Assembly: GCF_052324685.1 (NCBI RefSeq)
Contig: NC_135220.1
Span: 3,593,216-3,657,215 of the forward strand
Origin: Brachyhypopomus gauderio
Taxonomy: Eukaryota > Chordata > Actinopteri > Gymnotiformes > Hypopomidae
Direction: 5' to 3'
DNA length: 64,000 nt
A program made the position numbers and the translations under genes. Under the pieces are notes generated by a model. The model made no database searches and was not told the origin of the DNA. It saw only the letters and a list, made by a program, of their open reading frames with translations. Positions 14,130 through 27,653 of the stretch are shown here, one piece after another; position 1 is the stretch's first letter; every line of letters starts with the position of its first letter.

Positions 14130-16607
14130 TCACTTGCACGTGTACACCTCGGTCCGTTCGCTGCAGGTGTTGCACTTGACGTAGCAGCACCAGAGGAACT
14201 TACAGTTGCACTGCCAGACGCGCGAGTACTGGTGCGTGTTGTAGCCCCGCCCACAGCACATCAGGTCGCACCCGCTGGGGTGGTGGGCCAGCGTCTTGTT
14301 GCACACGCGGCCGTGCGTCCCCACGCTGCCCGTCACCGGGTCCGGCTCGCAGTAGCTGGGGGACTTGTCGATGTACACCAGGTCTGTGTCCATGGGCTTA
14401 CGATAGGAGAAGGGCTTCTTGATCTTCAGGAAGGTGGGGCGTTTGTTCCGGCTGGCCTTCACGGGTTCCACCAGCACGGCCTGGCCGTACTTCTCCTTCA
14501 GGATGTAGCCCAGCTCCCGGAACTTGGGCAGAGTCGTCCAGCACGTCTTGGTGGTGCAGGATCCAGACACACCATGACACTTACACTCCAGACGCATGTT
14601 CCTCTCCAGAACCTGAAGGACAAATGTAGCAGGAATTAAAACAGATTAAAAATACTCAAAATGCTCAGACTTACATAAACCACCATTATTCACTGTACTA
14701 ATGGGGATGAACGTGCTTAGGTTTTGGGAGGATTTGGAAGCTGACACCATCAGTGTTAAGTGAGTCCCTCCTGACAATAGCAAGATGTCCCTCCAACTTA
14801 CTGTGATGTCAGTTCAGCTGGGACAGGAGACCTTTATGTGACGTGATTCATGAGCAGAGGTCATCCGATACAGTAACTCTGTCTATAGTGTATACACAAG
14901 TGCAACTATCAAGTGTCAGGCTATGCATGTGCGGTTATACCTCACCTTACAGAAAGAGAAAGTAACTTAAGGTAAAGCAAAGAACTGAATTAAATCTGAG
15001 AATTACCATGAATTCCAGTTTGATAGTTTTGCCTCAAAGTGTCAGGGCTCATCTGGGTTATTGAGAAGAAAGTATTTCTTCAGCAGATCGTTTTCCCAGT
15101 GCAATATAACCAATTGTCAAAGCTTTGCTAATCTCAAGTAAGTCTGAATATGCCCCGATAGCACAGAACTGAGAAAGAGCAGAAACACCACACCATGAGG
15201 TACCTTAAAACGTCATCACTGTAAACGTTGTACAGCAAGAGAAGTTCTGTGTTTAAAATGGGCCCGTTAGCCTTGCACACCATTTTCCTTTTTACCCGTG
15301 CATCACCAATAAAAATGGCCCTTTCGAACTCACTTCTCCGTTAACATACCAGTGAGTAAAACCATGGGCAGCTTTTGTTATCTGTTGCTTAGTGCTGGGC
15401 AACGAAAGCCTGATCTTAACCAATGTCATTACATTAGCCAGCATAAATTAAGACTTTGGATAAGGACCGTCCCAACAGAGGCCTCCTTTAACAGCCGGGA
15501 GACAAAACATACAGATAGAATGAACCTGGAAGCATAGTGAGTCCACTAAGAGGCAATTTAGCTGCTTAGATAAGCCAGCGTGAATTCAGCTATTGCTGGA
15601 GGATGGAAAAGAAATGGCCGCTGTGAATTGGCTGTGTGATGTCAGCATGGAGGCCCTGTGTGAGGGGCCGATGTTTCAGCCATGAATTGTCTCTCTGTGA
15701 CAAGGAGTGGGACAAGCCAGAGACAAGATGGACACTTCTTTTCCTCTTCATTAAACTCAACCGGGAGGGGAAAGTGAGATTTATTCCGTGCCCATCACTG
15801 GAAGCCAAGGGGGGAGCTCAAACCTGCAGCTGACAAGCACGTACGTCTAACGAGGTCTAACGAGGTCACCTTGTGACGGTAGGAAAGCCCGTTTTTCATA
15901 TAGAAGCATGACAAAAGGCTTTTATCAGCCTCAAGATTTAGTTAGAAGATATTAACTCACACCACATCAAAGACAACAAGCAGCTGGTGGGGAGAGGGGA
16001 GCCCTCCCGATGCAGGTGAAAGTGAAAAAGCCTTTTAACAGCGCAAGGTGTTCTGCGAAAAAGCTAAAAGGTTTAGCAAACAACAACAGGGCATCAAAGT
16101 TGAAACATGTTACCTTTTTCACCATTTGATGAAGAGATGAAGCCCATGAGGGCTCCTGGTGTGATTCAGGGAGTTGTAAACTGAGCAGAACGTGGGGGAG
16201 CGAATGCCTTTGTGTAGCTCCAGTGTGTTTGCAATTCTCTGATCTGGTTTGTAATCAAACTCTGCCACTTAAACTGCTCTTACCCCTAAAAGATTCCCAT
16301 TATTGCCCTGCCAGCTCAGCACGGCTTCAGTGCCAGGCTGTTGACGTCCAGGCACCTCCATGCCAAGTTTGCTGACTTTTCTTGGACTTCGAATTTACTT
16401 TGATCCATTTAGTGTGGCCGCTTCAGGTCAGAGCCATCATTATGCCAATATCAGGCAGCCAAGTAGCAAAAATGTACCAATACATTAATATGTCAACAGC
16501 TAATAGCTCAACCAAATACTTCAAGCCATAGTAACATATATCCAACTGTCTAGCTTGATGGCAATCCTGACTTGTTTTGTGTTTTTTTTCCTAATGAAAG
16601 AATAGCA

Positions 16608-16646
<39 letters not shown>

Positions 16647-19600
16647 CGGATGCTAGTCTGGAGAACTGTGCTGTGGGATACTGTAAACATTTATTGATTA
16701 GTAAATGACAGTAGCCCATCTGCTGTCATGCATAGTTTGTGTTAGCAACCCTTCAATTCATCATGAGCTCGTTGGTTTCTCCTGCATGGCAGACCACTCT
16801 CAACCAAAGGGCGTGTAAATATTCCAGCAACATGTGTGGCTCATGTATCTGATACACGTAAACCACTGACCTCCCTCTAACCCCAACCACACCACAGCCA
16901 CGTCACCGTCACTGCACATTTGATCAAAGCATCCATCAGAAACAGATCAGCAATGACTCTACACCGTAACGCACCACTGTGGGGCCTCCGAGCGCACGTA
17001 CCTTCCGCCCCACCTCGTTGTTGTGGAGGTTCATGAGCGTTCTGGCGCTCTGCTTGATCTCGCGGGCGTCCACGAACACCTTGGAGAAGCCCAGGCCGTA
17101 CTGGACGTCCGCCGAGCAGCCGCCCCACCTCCAGCCGTCCGCGCGGCCGTGGAAGCCCTGCTTCTCCTGGTCACAGCTGCACTCGCTCAGGTTGCCCTGC
17201 GTGCACGCGGCCGTGATGGCGTGGGCCACGCCCGCCGCCATGATGGCGTAGGTGAAGGCCGCCTCTTTACTGCCTGAGACACACGAACAACCACATGAAG
17301 AGACACACAGACGTGAACACACACACACACACACACATATACAAACACATGAACCCACACACAGACGCATGAATACACACACGCGCTCACACAAACATAT
17401 GAACACAGACACACACACATACATGCGCATGAATACACATGCAGACACATACACTAACACACCCATCTACACAAACACATGAACACACATACACACAGAC
17501 TCATGCACACACACAATGTAATGGCTACATTACTACCAACTCTTTACATGTTTTAAGGATGATCTGAAACTTGTGGCCTGTTGTGTTTGTGTTCCCACAG
17601 GTCGTATTATTGTAGCCATGCAAATGTGATTGTTTTAATGGTTACAGTCCTGATTCCATAGTCATAGAATTCACTCTTTTTTAGCAGAAATGTGCAGATT
17701 GTATATGTATATCGGCCTCCATGGGATTTGCAGCCATGCATCCATGTTATAAATCATTTACACATGTCAGGTTGGCAGAATAGAGATACCAGCCAACCTG
17801 GATGCAAATGATAATCAGGTATGAGGGACAGGCTGAATCAGAACTAAATCATCTCAGACACTGAATAAGGCATCTGCCATTAAGACCTGCAGCAGTGGTA
17901 ATAGTTGGAGGTAAAAGGCTTCAATTAAGTAAGAACGAAGGATCTCCAGAGTCGTTGAGGATTATTACCACTGTCAGAAACCTGCTGCAATTCTACAATG
18001 CATATAGTGGTTGGACACCATCAATCAACACCACTAATTGTATTAACTGACTATTATTTCCATGTTGTTTTACAAATATATATATAAATTTAAATTCATT
18101 GAGTTCATCAGTAGCCGCAATCTTCAATCTTCATCTGAAAGTTACAGTATACTGCACTTCCCACCATGTTTCAGAGTGAATACGGTGCACAGTGGAGGAA
18201 GATTATTTACACTGCAACATCTCCGGTTCTCTTACTACAGGAACAGGTGCGTTTAGTGCCTAATGGTCAATTGGTGGACATGACGTTTGCCCTGCATGCT
18301 TTGAAGTCCTCCAAGTCCAACAAGCATACTCAGTCCTGATACAGTAGGATACATGTATTTAAATTTGGCGCATGATCGAGTGGGTGAAAATGACAACACT
18401 GCCGCTGTCGCGCGCTTATCTGCAGCAACGCAGTTAAGCTGTGGAGAAAAACAAAATCGTTTATATATTTTTTATTTTCAGCTAAATACATCGTGGCCCA
18501 CCCCAGTGTGAAGACCACGCTGCCTGTAAATGCTACATACACACATATGAAGACACAAAGAACATGCGAGGCCTTCTCTCGGGAGGTCGTTTTTCATTTA
18601 GAATGCGCCGACGACGTTGATGACAGCTTCCCTTCTGCACAACAGCACGCGCCCGGCACATCTCACGCGGGTGAAGGGCTTCACGAAAGGGCCAACAGCC
18701 GAGCTCTGAGATGTTGTAGTTGCCGTAGTTGCCGGTTTTGAGGTAAAAGAGATTTTAATGCTACAAAATGAAGTTATTCAAAGTTTTGCATAAAACTATG
18801 TGTACTCTTCTGTCATATCAGGGAGGTAATAATACTTATTTATAATTACAACGCCCAACTCACGGGAAAGAACATGTATGTTTTGCTTTCTGACTTTTAG
18901 TGAGTGCTAAAGGTGACTGGGTGCACGCATCTGCAGGTTTGCACGACCCCAGGTACCAAACACGCGCTCATGTCATCCGACAGACATCTCAGGCATGTGG
19001 GACGGAAGTCTAAGGTGAACCTGGTCGATCATTTCGTGAACTTTTCAAACCAACCCAATCCATCTTTCACGCGTTGTCATTGTGACTGTTTAGCCTCAGG
19101 TTTACCCGAGTTGTAAGTGAAATCAATGCACATGTTTCCTTTTACAGTGAGGACATTGCGCAACACCTGTCCCCACAGACCCGCAATGTAAGTGCTGCAG
19201 ACGAGCTTTAAAAGGTTTGTAACGTACCCACTTTCAACTCTTTTCCGAAGACGGTTCTCTCCCCGAGAGCGGAACAGTTCCAGCGACCGTTCCTGAACTG
19301 AAACTGACACTCGTTAATTCCCATTTGGGCTCCCTGTCCGATAACAATGATTGCGTCCGGTCGACTTTGGCAGATGATCCGTTGTCGGGGTACGAGTCCA
19401 GGAATCTTGTTGCATATGATGCTAGCTCCTAGCGCTAACACCGACGAGAAGCCTCTAAAATTAATAAGACAGACAAATCCACTGTACGTTATTCAAAAGC
19501 TTAAGTGCGAAAAGCTGGATGTCCCACTAAATCAATGTATACAAGTTGCAAAGCAGAAGCATAAAACCAAAAGTTTAAATGTGTGTGTGTGTGTGTGTTT

Positions 19601-20118
19601 TAAATGAGAATACTATTTTCAGAATTTTTATTTAATATTACAATAGTGTTTCCTGCGTTTCCGAGATGCGTCCTGAGAGCTGTCCTGTTGCAGAGAGTGC
19701 AGTGCGCACTTACACAGCTCGGAGCCAGAACACAATAAACACCTACACAAGCAGGGTCCAGACAAACAGCAATGCATAAAAAGTAATACTGTGTTCTGTG
19801 TGGGTTTTACAGCCTTTTCACCATTGCAGTAATGCGTAAATTCTAGACGTTGGCTACGTTTCACACTGCCGAACACTATAGCCTACTGTATTTCATACCA
19901 AAGTTTTCATACCTCCTTTCATACTTTAAGGTTATCGTGTGAAAATTCAACAGGGAGCCTCTTAAAAGATTTCATGTTAGCTCAAAGAATTGCCCAGAAT
20001 CGATATACCAAAAACCGAAATGCAGATTGGTCTTCTTCAAAACTCACCCAATTTTCAAGTAGATTATTCCAAGACAAAGAAAAACGCGAAATATCCAGCG
20101 TCGCGTTTTTCTGCTCAT
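14130..20118 (-). CDS. wnt7a: Wnt7a secreted signalling protein (4 exons)
   Basis: Secreted lipid-modified ligand for Frizzled receptors; in vertebrates Wnt7a acts in neural, limb-ectoderm and vascular patterning. Coding exons on the minus strand are 20048-20118, 19228-19454, 17002-17273 and 14130-14612, all with GT-AG borders (gtgagt, gtacgt, gtacgt donors), giving 350 residues; human WNT7A has 349. The protein starts [13 protein letters not shown] with a hydrophobic signal segment. Exon 2 has [10 protein letters not shown] and [10 protein letters not shown], exon 3 [15 protein letters not shown] and [11 protein letters not shown], exon 4 [12 protein letters not shown] with the acylated serine at about residue 206, and the C-terminal cysteine-rich block ending [14 protein letters not shown]. 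Residues such as [20 protein letters not shown] and [11 protein letters not shown] favour Wnt7a over Wnt7b. Which teleost duplicate (7aa or 7ab) is not decided. No defects seen. Confidence 0.96.
16610..16643. repeat. (CA)n microsatellite
   Basis: Perfect CA dinucleotide run in the intron between wnt7a exons 3 and 4. Confidence 0.9.
17283..17517. repeat. imperfect CA-rich repeat in wnt7a intron
   Basis: Degenerate ACACAC/ATACAC units with interspersed ATGAA start about 10 bases upstream of the exon 3 splice acceptor (minus-strand sense). The short distance between repeat and acceptor is a little unusual, though the acceptor itself (CTCAG) looks normal. Confidence 0.8.
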
Positions 20119-21322
20119 GGTGATCGCGTGTCTATTTCCAGCAATGATAACTTGAAAATGTAAAACTAAAAATTATTTTCAGTCGGCAACTGCTTTAAGT
20201 CACCGACGTGGGCTCAAAAGAAATGTTTAAAACAAACGCGTTCTCCCGTGATGAGCGTTTCCTGCACACCGCGCCATCAGATGGTAAATACACAGGGTTG
20301 AGTTATCATAGTAATACTGGTGGAAGGTGAGGACGGACGCGCAGCTCGCTGATCTGATATCAAAGTGTCTGCCTCCTGCCGTGTGATGCGTCTAAAGCGC
20401 ACTTCAGCGCACTTACGCGCACTTACGCGGGGCGTGTTCTGGCTGCGCGGATTGAGCTCACCTGTGGAATCTGAGACAAGCCTACTGGAATGACAATTCA
20501 CCTGTTCTGTGTTTTTATTTTTATTTGAGTGATTTCTTAATGAGTACAGGTGCGCGCTGTAAGCGTTTTCAATAAATTGGATATTGCGAATAATTTTCTC
20601 AAAGGACACATTACCTTTAGACAGTGTCTTACATTATGTGTAAATGCCACTTTTTGTTGTGACGGCGACACACTTGCCAATGTATTTTACCTCAGAAAGC
20701 TATTAGCCTATGACAATAATTATATTTGTTTGTTTTTTAGTTTATAACGTTACAATATCTTAAAACGTGTACTACATTTCCTTCAACAGCCTTCCCAGGT
20801 GTCTAAGCATTGAGATAACTATTATCTCTTAAAGTGATTTAAGACTGGTGACTTCACTCTCCTCCCTTGCCAGATTAATTGGTATTTTGATAATGGTCTT
20901 GGATGCGCGTGTTGTTCCATATGCAAAAAAGCAATTGGGAACAACCGTTGGTATTGCGCCCCCTGCTGTTACAGTGCTTCACATGCATGTCATCCCGTAA
21001 GGCCACACACGGAGTGGGCGTCGTGCAATTGTCATGGTCGGGAAAAGATGCTTAAAGTCATAATTCAAAGTAATTGCGCTAATTCGCACAAATTAACACA
21101 AATATCTGCTTTTTCACCATTAACGATTTCTTAAAATTGCACAACTGCATATTATGCTATTTTGTAAGGAAAAACACATTTGACAGGCTTTGAAAAACTT
21201 GGACATGTTGGCTATACATCAATTTCCTTGTTAACATTATAGTAACCTACATTGTTCCATTTGAGTATTATGTATATTCCACAGGTAGATGCACCAACCA
21301 CATCACATTTACCATGGAGACG

Positions 21323-21426
<104 letters not shown>

Positions 21427-21795
21427 ATATTGGCCATTCATCAGATGTTCATGCAAAGTGCTTCTGCAGAAGACCTCTATCCAACAATTCAAGTAATTGA
21501 ATAGACAACTCCTGCTGTGGTGCATGACGATGAATGAGTGATGACAATTGAGCCTTTTGTGCCAGTTATTTTAGTGGTTGTGTTAATAAATGTACATGTA
21601 GCACATCTAGATCGCTTTCAGGCTACAGTACCACAGTTTGAATCTGAATGGTTAATTAAATCATTATTGACAAGCAAGTCTTTAATGCTATTGTTTCATC
21701 TATAATAAATTAGTGGAGGATCCTTAAAAAGGGGGATGCAGTCTGTACATCATCCTGGGGGAACCTGAAGTGTTGCAGCACCAAAGGAGTATATC

Positions 21796-21797
<2 letters not shown>

Positions 21798-21860
<63 letters not shown>
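21798..21860. repeat. (AC)n microsatellite
   Basis: Perfect AC run of about 63 bases. Confidence 0.95.
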
Positions 21861-21861
<1 letters not shown>

Positions 21862-22182
21862 AGATTAGTGCACTGTAGTGTAGTAAAGCTCAGAGAAACA
21901 GCAAGAGATGTAATCAGCATTACATTGGAGATGTAACCAAGATAAGACCGATCAGTTTATTAAACACCTTCGGACCATCAGGATTAAGTATATGTCATTT
22001 ATAGTGTCACGGCATTTTAATACCAATAGACACTGCATTAACAACATATTTGTTTGTTTGCAGTTGTTGCTATGGTAGCAATGAAAATAGGAAAAAAACA
22101 AACATAAGAACCGATCTACATTAGAACCCCATGAATGAATATGACAATTTCTCTGGAAACTGTACTTTATTACAATTTTTAA

Positions 22183-22183
<1 letters not shown>

Positions 22184-22225
<42 letters not shown>

Positions 22226-22227
22226 AA

Positions 22228-22320
<93 letters not shown>
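22184..22320. repeat. (CT)n-(GATA)n compound microsatellite
   Basis: A CT run (about 22184-22222) followed directly by about 93 bases of GATA repeat. It abuts a dispersed repeat at about 22328-22420 that has a second copy near 62885-62985, also next to a tetranucleotide-like run. Confidence 0.95.
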
Positions 22321-24065
22321 AACATTGTATCAAAGTACACAAAGTTTCCAAAGAAACAGGATGTTTTGGACAGAGGTCCTTCATCAGCTGTGGAAGCAAA
22401 GTGCTTCTGATATAAATAGCTGATGATAATTCTGATTTGCACAGCTCATGAACATATGAACATATATATGGGTCAGTGACAATTATGGGTTGGTGTGACG
22501 TCCAATTACAAATATGCTTTAAACATGTTAAAACAACATGCTAAATGTTTGTTTGGATGTATAGTTTGAATTTCCGTTGGTGCCATAGCATTTTATATTA
22601 AATTTCTACCATTTTTATCCAATTAAAGAATCACAGTCACATTCAATTGTCAAACAGTGTAACCAAAAAAGCATGACAACTATTAAATAATACAGCCTTC
22701 TCGAAGTTATGTAAGTGTACTGATGAAAATAAGTGATTTATTATGAAATATCATTTCAAATTATAGGATCTGCATTAACGTGCGCTCTGTGGCAAGACAC
22801 TTTTTCTTTACTTGTAAGAGGAATCTATTAGAAGAGGAGAGAGTTTGTTGTTTGCATACACAGGTTTCCACCTACATACTTCTTGTTTATGTGAACTATC
22901 CTATAGAAATGTGAAATTAAAAACAGATTTAGAGATTTTATCATTCTTTTTAGAATACATTTCAAGCTGCATATTATGGTATATTACAATTTTAATAATA
23001 ACAACAATAATTTTAATAATTGTATTATTGTTATTATTATTATTATTATTATTCATAATAAGTATCAATATTGTCCATAAATTTATCAGATTTGTCTCAG
23101 AAAGGAAATTGTGCAATGGTGTAACCCACACCACAGGATATTTCAAATTGAAACCCAATTTTGCATGCATTATTGTGGATGACTAGGTAAACACTTGACC
23201 TTGGTTTGAATATTTCAAACTATTTTTCATATTAACCTGAATATTTTATGATGATTTATGTTTATTAACATTTTACTGAGGTCATACCATTTGACATGTA
23301 TTCTAATCATACCCGACCATGACCTGAATCTGCTTTATTTTGTCAAATTTTACAGAGAGTTACTAATCTTGACTTGTGGCAGTCGGAGCCTTCAGAAGTC
23401 CTTCTGTTTGAGATCACATTCTGTTACATGATCTTCTGGCTCAAATGGTCAAAATGGCTCCAAAAAGGGAGGTTACTCCAGTAGATATACCAGACGTTTG
23501 ACTTGGCAGACATGATTCCCCATGTTAATGGAAATATTCAGAACTGCCATATTTCTCTATTATTATTTGATATTAAAACATACTTGTTTAAGATTATGCC
23601 TGTTTATTTCAGAGGCTGTTTAGAAAGTCATTAGGGGCCCAAAGAAAAAGATATTTCAAAGTAAATTATAGCTTCTCACATTTTTTAAATGTTAAGTTGT
23701 CTTTTGCCATATATAATATGCATATACCCTCTCACACTAATAGCTAATCAACCAGACATCGTGGTGATGGACAAACAGCAGAACAGGGCTGTAGTGATGG
23801 ATGAGGAACAAGGAACATGAGAACATGAGAAGCTGGAAAATATGAGAAGGGCTGAAAGAAGAACTGGAAAAGATGTGGAAGGTGAAGGCAACAGTGGTTC
23901 CCGGGGTAACAGGATCACTAGGGGTTAATTAGGTATCAGCAATATAGTCTGTTGTCAAAACGCTTTTCAGCATGATTGTCCCCATCGGTATGCCGTAGTT
24001 ACACTAAACATGGTGTAAGCAGTCGTCAGGTGCATACTGCTGTGTACTTCTTTTCAGACCACGAC

Positions 24066-27000
24066 ATGGAACACGATCAACACAGTTTGCCGCTGGACTG
24101 TTGGATAAGCATATTTTCTTTTCTAAATGAAGATGATTTAATCAGTGCTGCGTGTGTTTGTAAGGTGAGCAACGTTACGTTACGGAAGTGTATCTTGCTC
24201 GATTCACGAAGCCGCTGTAATTGCAACCTAGTCGCTACAGTAAACTCGGTCTCCTGTCAAGAATATAGGATATATACGGGTAATCCCATTGTTTATTGTA
24301 CATTTGAGCACAGAAAAGCACAGAGTGACACAAAAAGAATAAAAGAAAGAAAAACGAAAGTAGACGGCAGCGATATGTTTCCGCCCATCTCCTCGTTGTC
24401 ACGCCCACTGATATCAAAGCGAGGTGACTTGTAGGTTAGTTTAGTTTTAAAACTAAAGACTTTTGGTTTCCCCTGCTCTAACGTAGTAAGTCAACTAATT
24501 GAATAACTATAAAAACTTTAAATGTGGTGTGGTAGAAGAGAAATATGGCGGAATTAAGATTCCAGTGTGTGTAACCAGTGCCTCTCGGTCCCAGAAGTAA
24601 CGCGCTGCACATACTGAGTGTTCCTCGAGTTGACTCACCTGTGTCCAAACGTTTGGTAATTCTCTTTATCTCCAGACACATCACATCAGACAGTTGATCA
24701 AAATGTAGACTTCCCTGAGTGAGTGTGGGGGATAAAACCTAAGAAAATGTCTGGTCTCTGGACCCACGGGGGTAATGGACAGGGTGATCGTACTCTAAAA
24801 ACTGGCCCTTTCTCAGCAGATTCTCAGAATGATAATGTAACAGTCCTGTTTCTCATGTTGTACGCCTAAAATAACAGTTAAATCTCTCCAGTGTCATTGA
24901 GCAAATGTTTTGCACACATATTGTTTAGTTGTGCACCAAATATGACTGTTTTTTTTATTAACTTTTGAGAATTTCTTAAGAGAAATTAACTTTTTCTCTT
25001 ATCTTTACTGTTTGCTCAGGAATGGCATGAAGCCGGTGAAAGCCCATGGCTTTGGAGGTAAGTTACATGACAAAGCAGTACTTCTGTCTGCAGTCAGTTA
25101 CCTATGAACAAAAGTAAGCTTTTTTTTAAAAATCCACCCTGCCTAGAGCAATGTGCTTGCAGCGTTGGGGTTTCTGCAACCTAGGGCAGCTCCTCTCTGC
25201 CTCCGAGAAGTACACCTGGAAAAGGTATTACCTGCATCGCTCCAAGCTGGAGCTCCATATGGCGTCAGGCAGACCAGGAGGGAACTACACCTGCAAGAGC
25301 CTGAGAGGTCACAAAGGTATCCACGTCCACGCAGACATACCACTGCTCCCTACATCACATCATCCCAGAAACACGGTGGCATTTATCTTTACATGCATGT
25401 TGATTATGTAAATGTTACATCTATAATAGAAATTACACACTCAGTGTGTGCAACACTAAATGTCTAATACTATGGTTTCCTGTGTAATCTTTAAGGAAAG
25501 GTTGTTGGTTTTTCTTACCTGGTGGGAAACTCCAGTGTCCTGGACATGTGGACTTGTTCTCCGGTTGTCTGTAGTGCATCTACTGATGGCACAGTCAAAG
25601 CGTGGGACATTCACAAGGTGATTTTTGTTGTTGTTCAAACTTTAAGGTCAACTCGAGGACTATAGTTTGAGACAGCATGTATTACGTGTGTTACATGTGT
25701 CGCGTTTCAATGTTTCGTGTGTTTTTTTTATTCTGACAGGGTGACTGTCTGTGGTCTAGTTCAGCCGGAAACCCAGTGAGCGCCATGACCACAGACCCAA
25801 AGCAATGTGTTGTAGTCACTTCTGACGTCAAGGGAACCATCAAATCATGGCAGGGCCAGTCGGGGGCGGAGCTTGCTTCTTTCTCCTCTTCCTCCTCTCA
25901 CTGCACATTGCTGACGTTCTGCAAGGATGGGAACTCTTTCCTCATGGCAAATATCTTACAGATACAACATTTAGTATTGATACATGCTTTATACGGAACA
26001 CAAGCTTGAAGCTTGTACACTATGCATGCTTCGTTTATTTTAGGTTGGAGCTGCTGGAGGTTCATTGCTTGTCTTGAGCTCCCCCTTACTGTTGGAAATA
26101 TCAAGGCACGTGGTGTGCGACTCATTTAGAGTAAATATTATCCTCCCATCCCCTGATGAGAAATGGGTACTTGCTGCTTCAAAGGAGAACTCTGATTTGA
26201 GCCCAAAGGTAGGTTTTGCGCTTCAGGCATGCGGTTTCAGACACTCTGCATATTTTCCTCCAAGAGTGTGTTGAAACTGTTCTCTGTACTGCTTGAAAAA
26301 TAAAAGGGGAAAATCGTAATACAGAAGCAGGTGAAGAGCCAACCTCTTTTGCACTGCTTTTCTGCGCTCAGGTGTTCTGGAGTGCCAGTCTGTGCTGCCC
26401 TGTCCCCGTGGAGGACACGGTGTGTGTGGGGCTCCCCGTCAGTGGCTGCGTCGCCGCCGTCTTCCTCCCTGCTCAGCCGGCACGCGTGGCCGTGATCCAC
26501 GACAGGGACCCGCTCCACCACTTGACACTCTCGGTCTTCGATGTAGGCGTGAAGAAGTCCAAGTACAAAATGGAGGCTGAGGGTAGGACAGCTAACCTAA
26601 ACGCAGCAGTGTGACTGAAGTCTAGGGTTCGAGGACTTCACCCTGCAGTCGTCTTCATGTGGTTTTCAGTCAGTTGCATTTGTGCTGACGTTATTTGTGA
26701 GTTCGTTTGTGAGCCATATACTCATTTATCTGTTTTGTGGTTTCAGCTCAGCAAGTTGAGTCGTTTCCACTAGAGCTAAAGCAGAGGCGTTCGGACATCA
26801 TTCTTCAGGCTAAAGGCAGTAGCACCATTCTGATTACAGATGGTACTGACCTGAACATCTACACTCTTAAAGGGGCCCTCATCGCAAGCTTTAAGGACCA
26901 CATACAACCAATCGTCTCCATTTGTGTGGTAGGCTCTCCTCTTGTTCACCTTTTCCAGGGACACCAGACAAATCCAGTTATACTGTCCTGATTTTACAGG

Positions 27001-27506
27001 ACAGTTTCCGCGTTGTCACAGCGTCACGTGACCTGTCTTTAAGAGTGTTGACTTGGAAGAAGGACCCAGATAAAAGACTGACCCTCGAGAGCCAGTACCA
27101 GCTTCTGGGAGGATCCCACACAGCATCCAGGTAAGTTATGTATCACACAAGGGGGACCATCATATTTGCAAGACTTTTCATTCAGCACTCTGGAAGACCA
27201 GACATTGCATTTCAAACCCATTGGTCTACGTTTCAGCACAATATCGACCCAAAGTTTGACGTACTGTGTGATAATTGGAAAGGCAGATGTTTGCTGTATG
27301 CAACGTGTCATTTTTTAGTAATGCGTAAATGTGTTGGAAGCTTTAGGTTTCCCACGTGACAAATGTATATCAATACAGTTTTAATACAAGTAGTTTATTT
27401 CCACAGAGGATTCACAGGGGTGGCATGTGATTATGCCAGTATTGTTGCCTCTGTGGAGTCTGTGGAGGGGAAGGATGTTTTGAAGGCATACATTTTTAAT
27501 TCTTAA
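24066..27506 (+). CDS. fbxw12: F-box/WD-repeat protein 12-like (10 exons)
   Basis: Predicted substrate adaptor of an SCF-type E3 ubiquitin ligase. Exons: 24066-24164, 25020-25057, 25147-25316, 25496-25617, 25740-25946, 26044-26208, 26372-26582, 26747-26928, 27000-27130 and 27407-27506, phases agreeing throughout, 474 residues (human FBXW12 has 464). The F-box occupies about residues 6-50: LPLDCWISIFSFL, then WHEAGESPWLWR. LQRWGFCNL and TWKRYYLHRSK match the FBXW12 linker. WD-like blades follow, for example STDGTVKAWDIHKG and SDVKGTIKSWQGQ, and the C-terminus CDYASIVASVESVEG matches the human end. The intron after exon 5 appears to begin with GC (ATG then GCAAAT at 25947) instead of GT. A polyadenylation signal AATAAA lies at 27648-27653. 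An in-frame upstream ATG at 23976 exists, but the start at 24066 matches family length. Confidence 0.9.
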
Positions 27507-27647
27507 TCTACTTTTGATTTGAAAAGACGATTCAGGTAAGTGGAGTGCTGTTAACGCATTAACACAATCTATTACACAGATTAAGGCCCGAAAAATGTTT
27601 ATATGAAGTTTTACACCATTCTGGAGTTGAAAGCTTAGGAAAACTTT

Positions 27648-27653
27648 AATAAA
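27648..27653 (+). terminator. polyadenylation signal of fbxw12
   Basis: AATAAA about 140 bases after the fbxw12 stop codon at 27504-27506. Confidence 0.7.

Noticed and set aside
13902-14639. 245-codon plus-strand open frame
   Set aside because: It is the antisense shadow of wnt7a exon 4.
16936-17482. Frames extending beyond wnt7a exon 3 into a Cys/Val-rich or Thr/His-rich run
   Set aside because: The extension is read-through of the CA-rich intron repeat past the splice acceptor at 17273.
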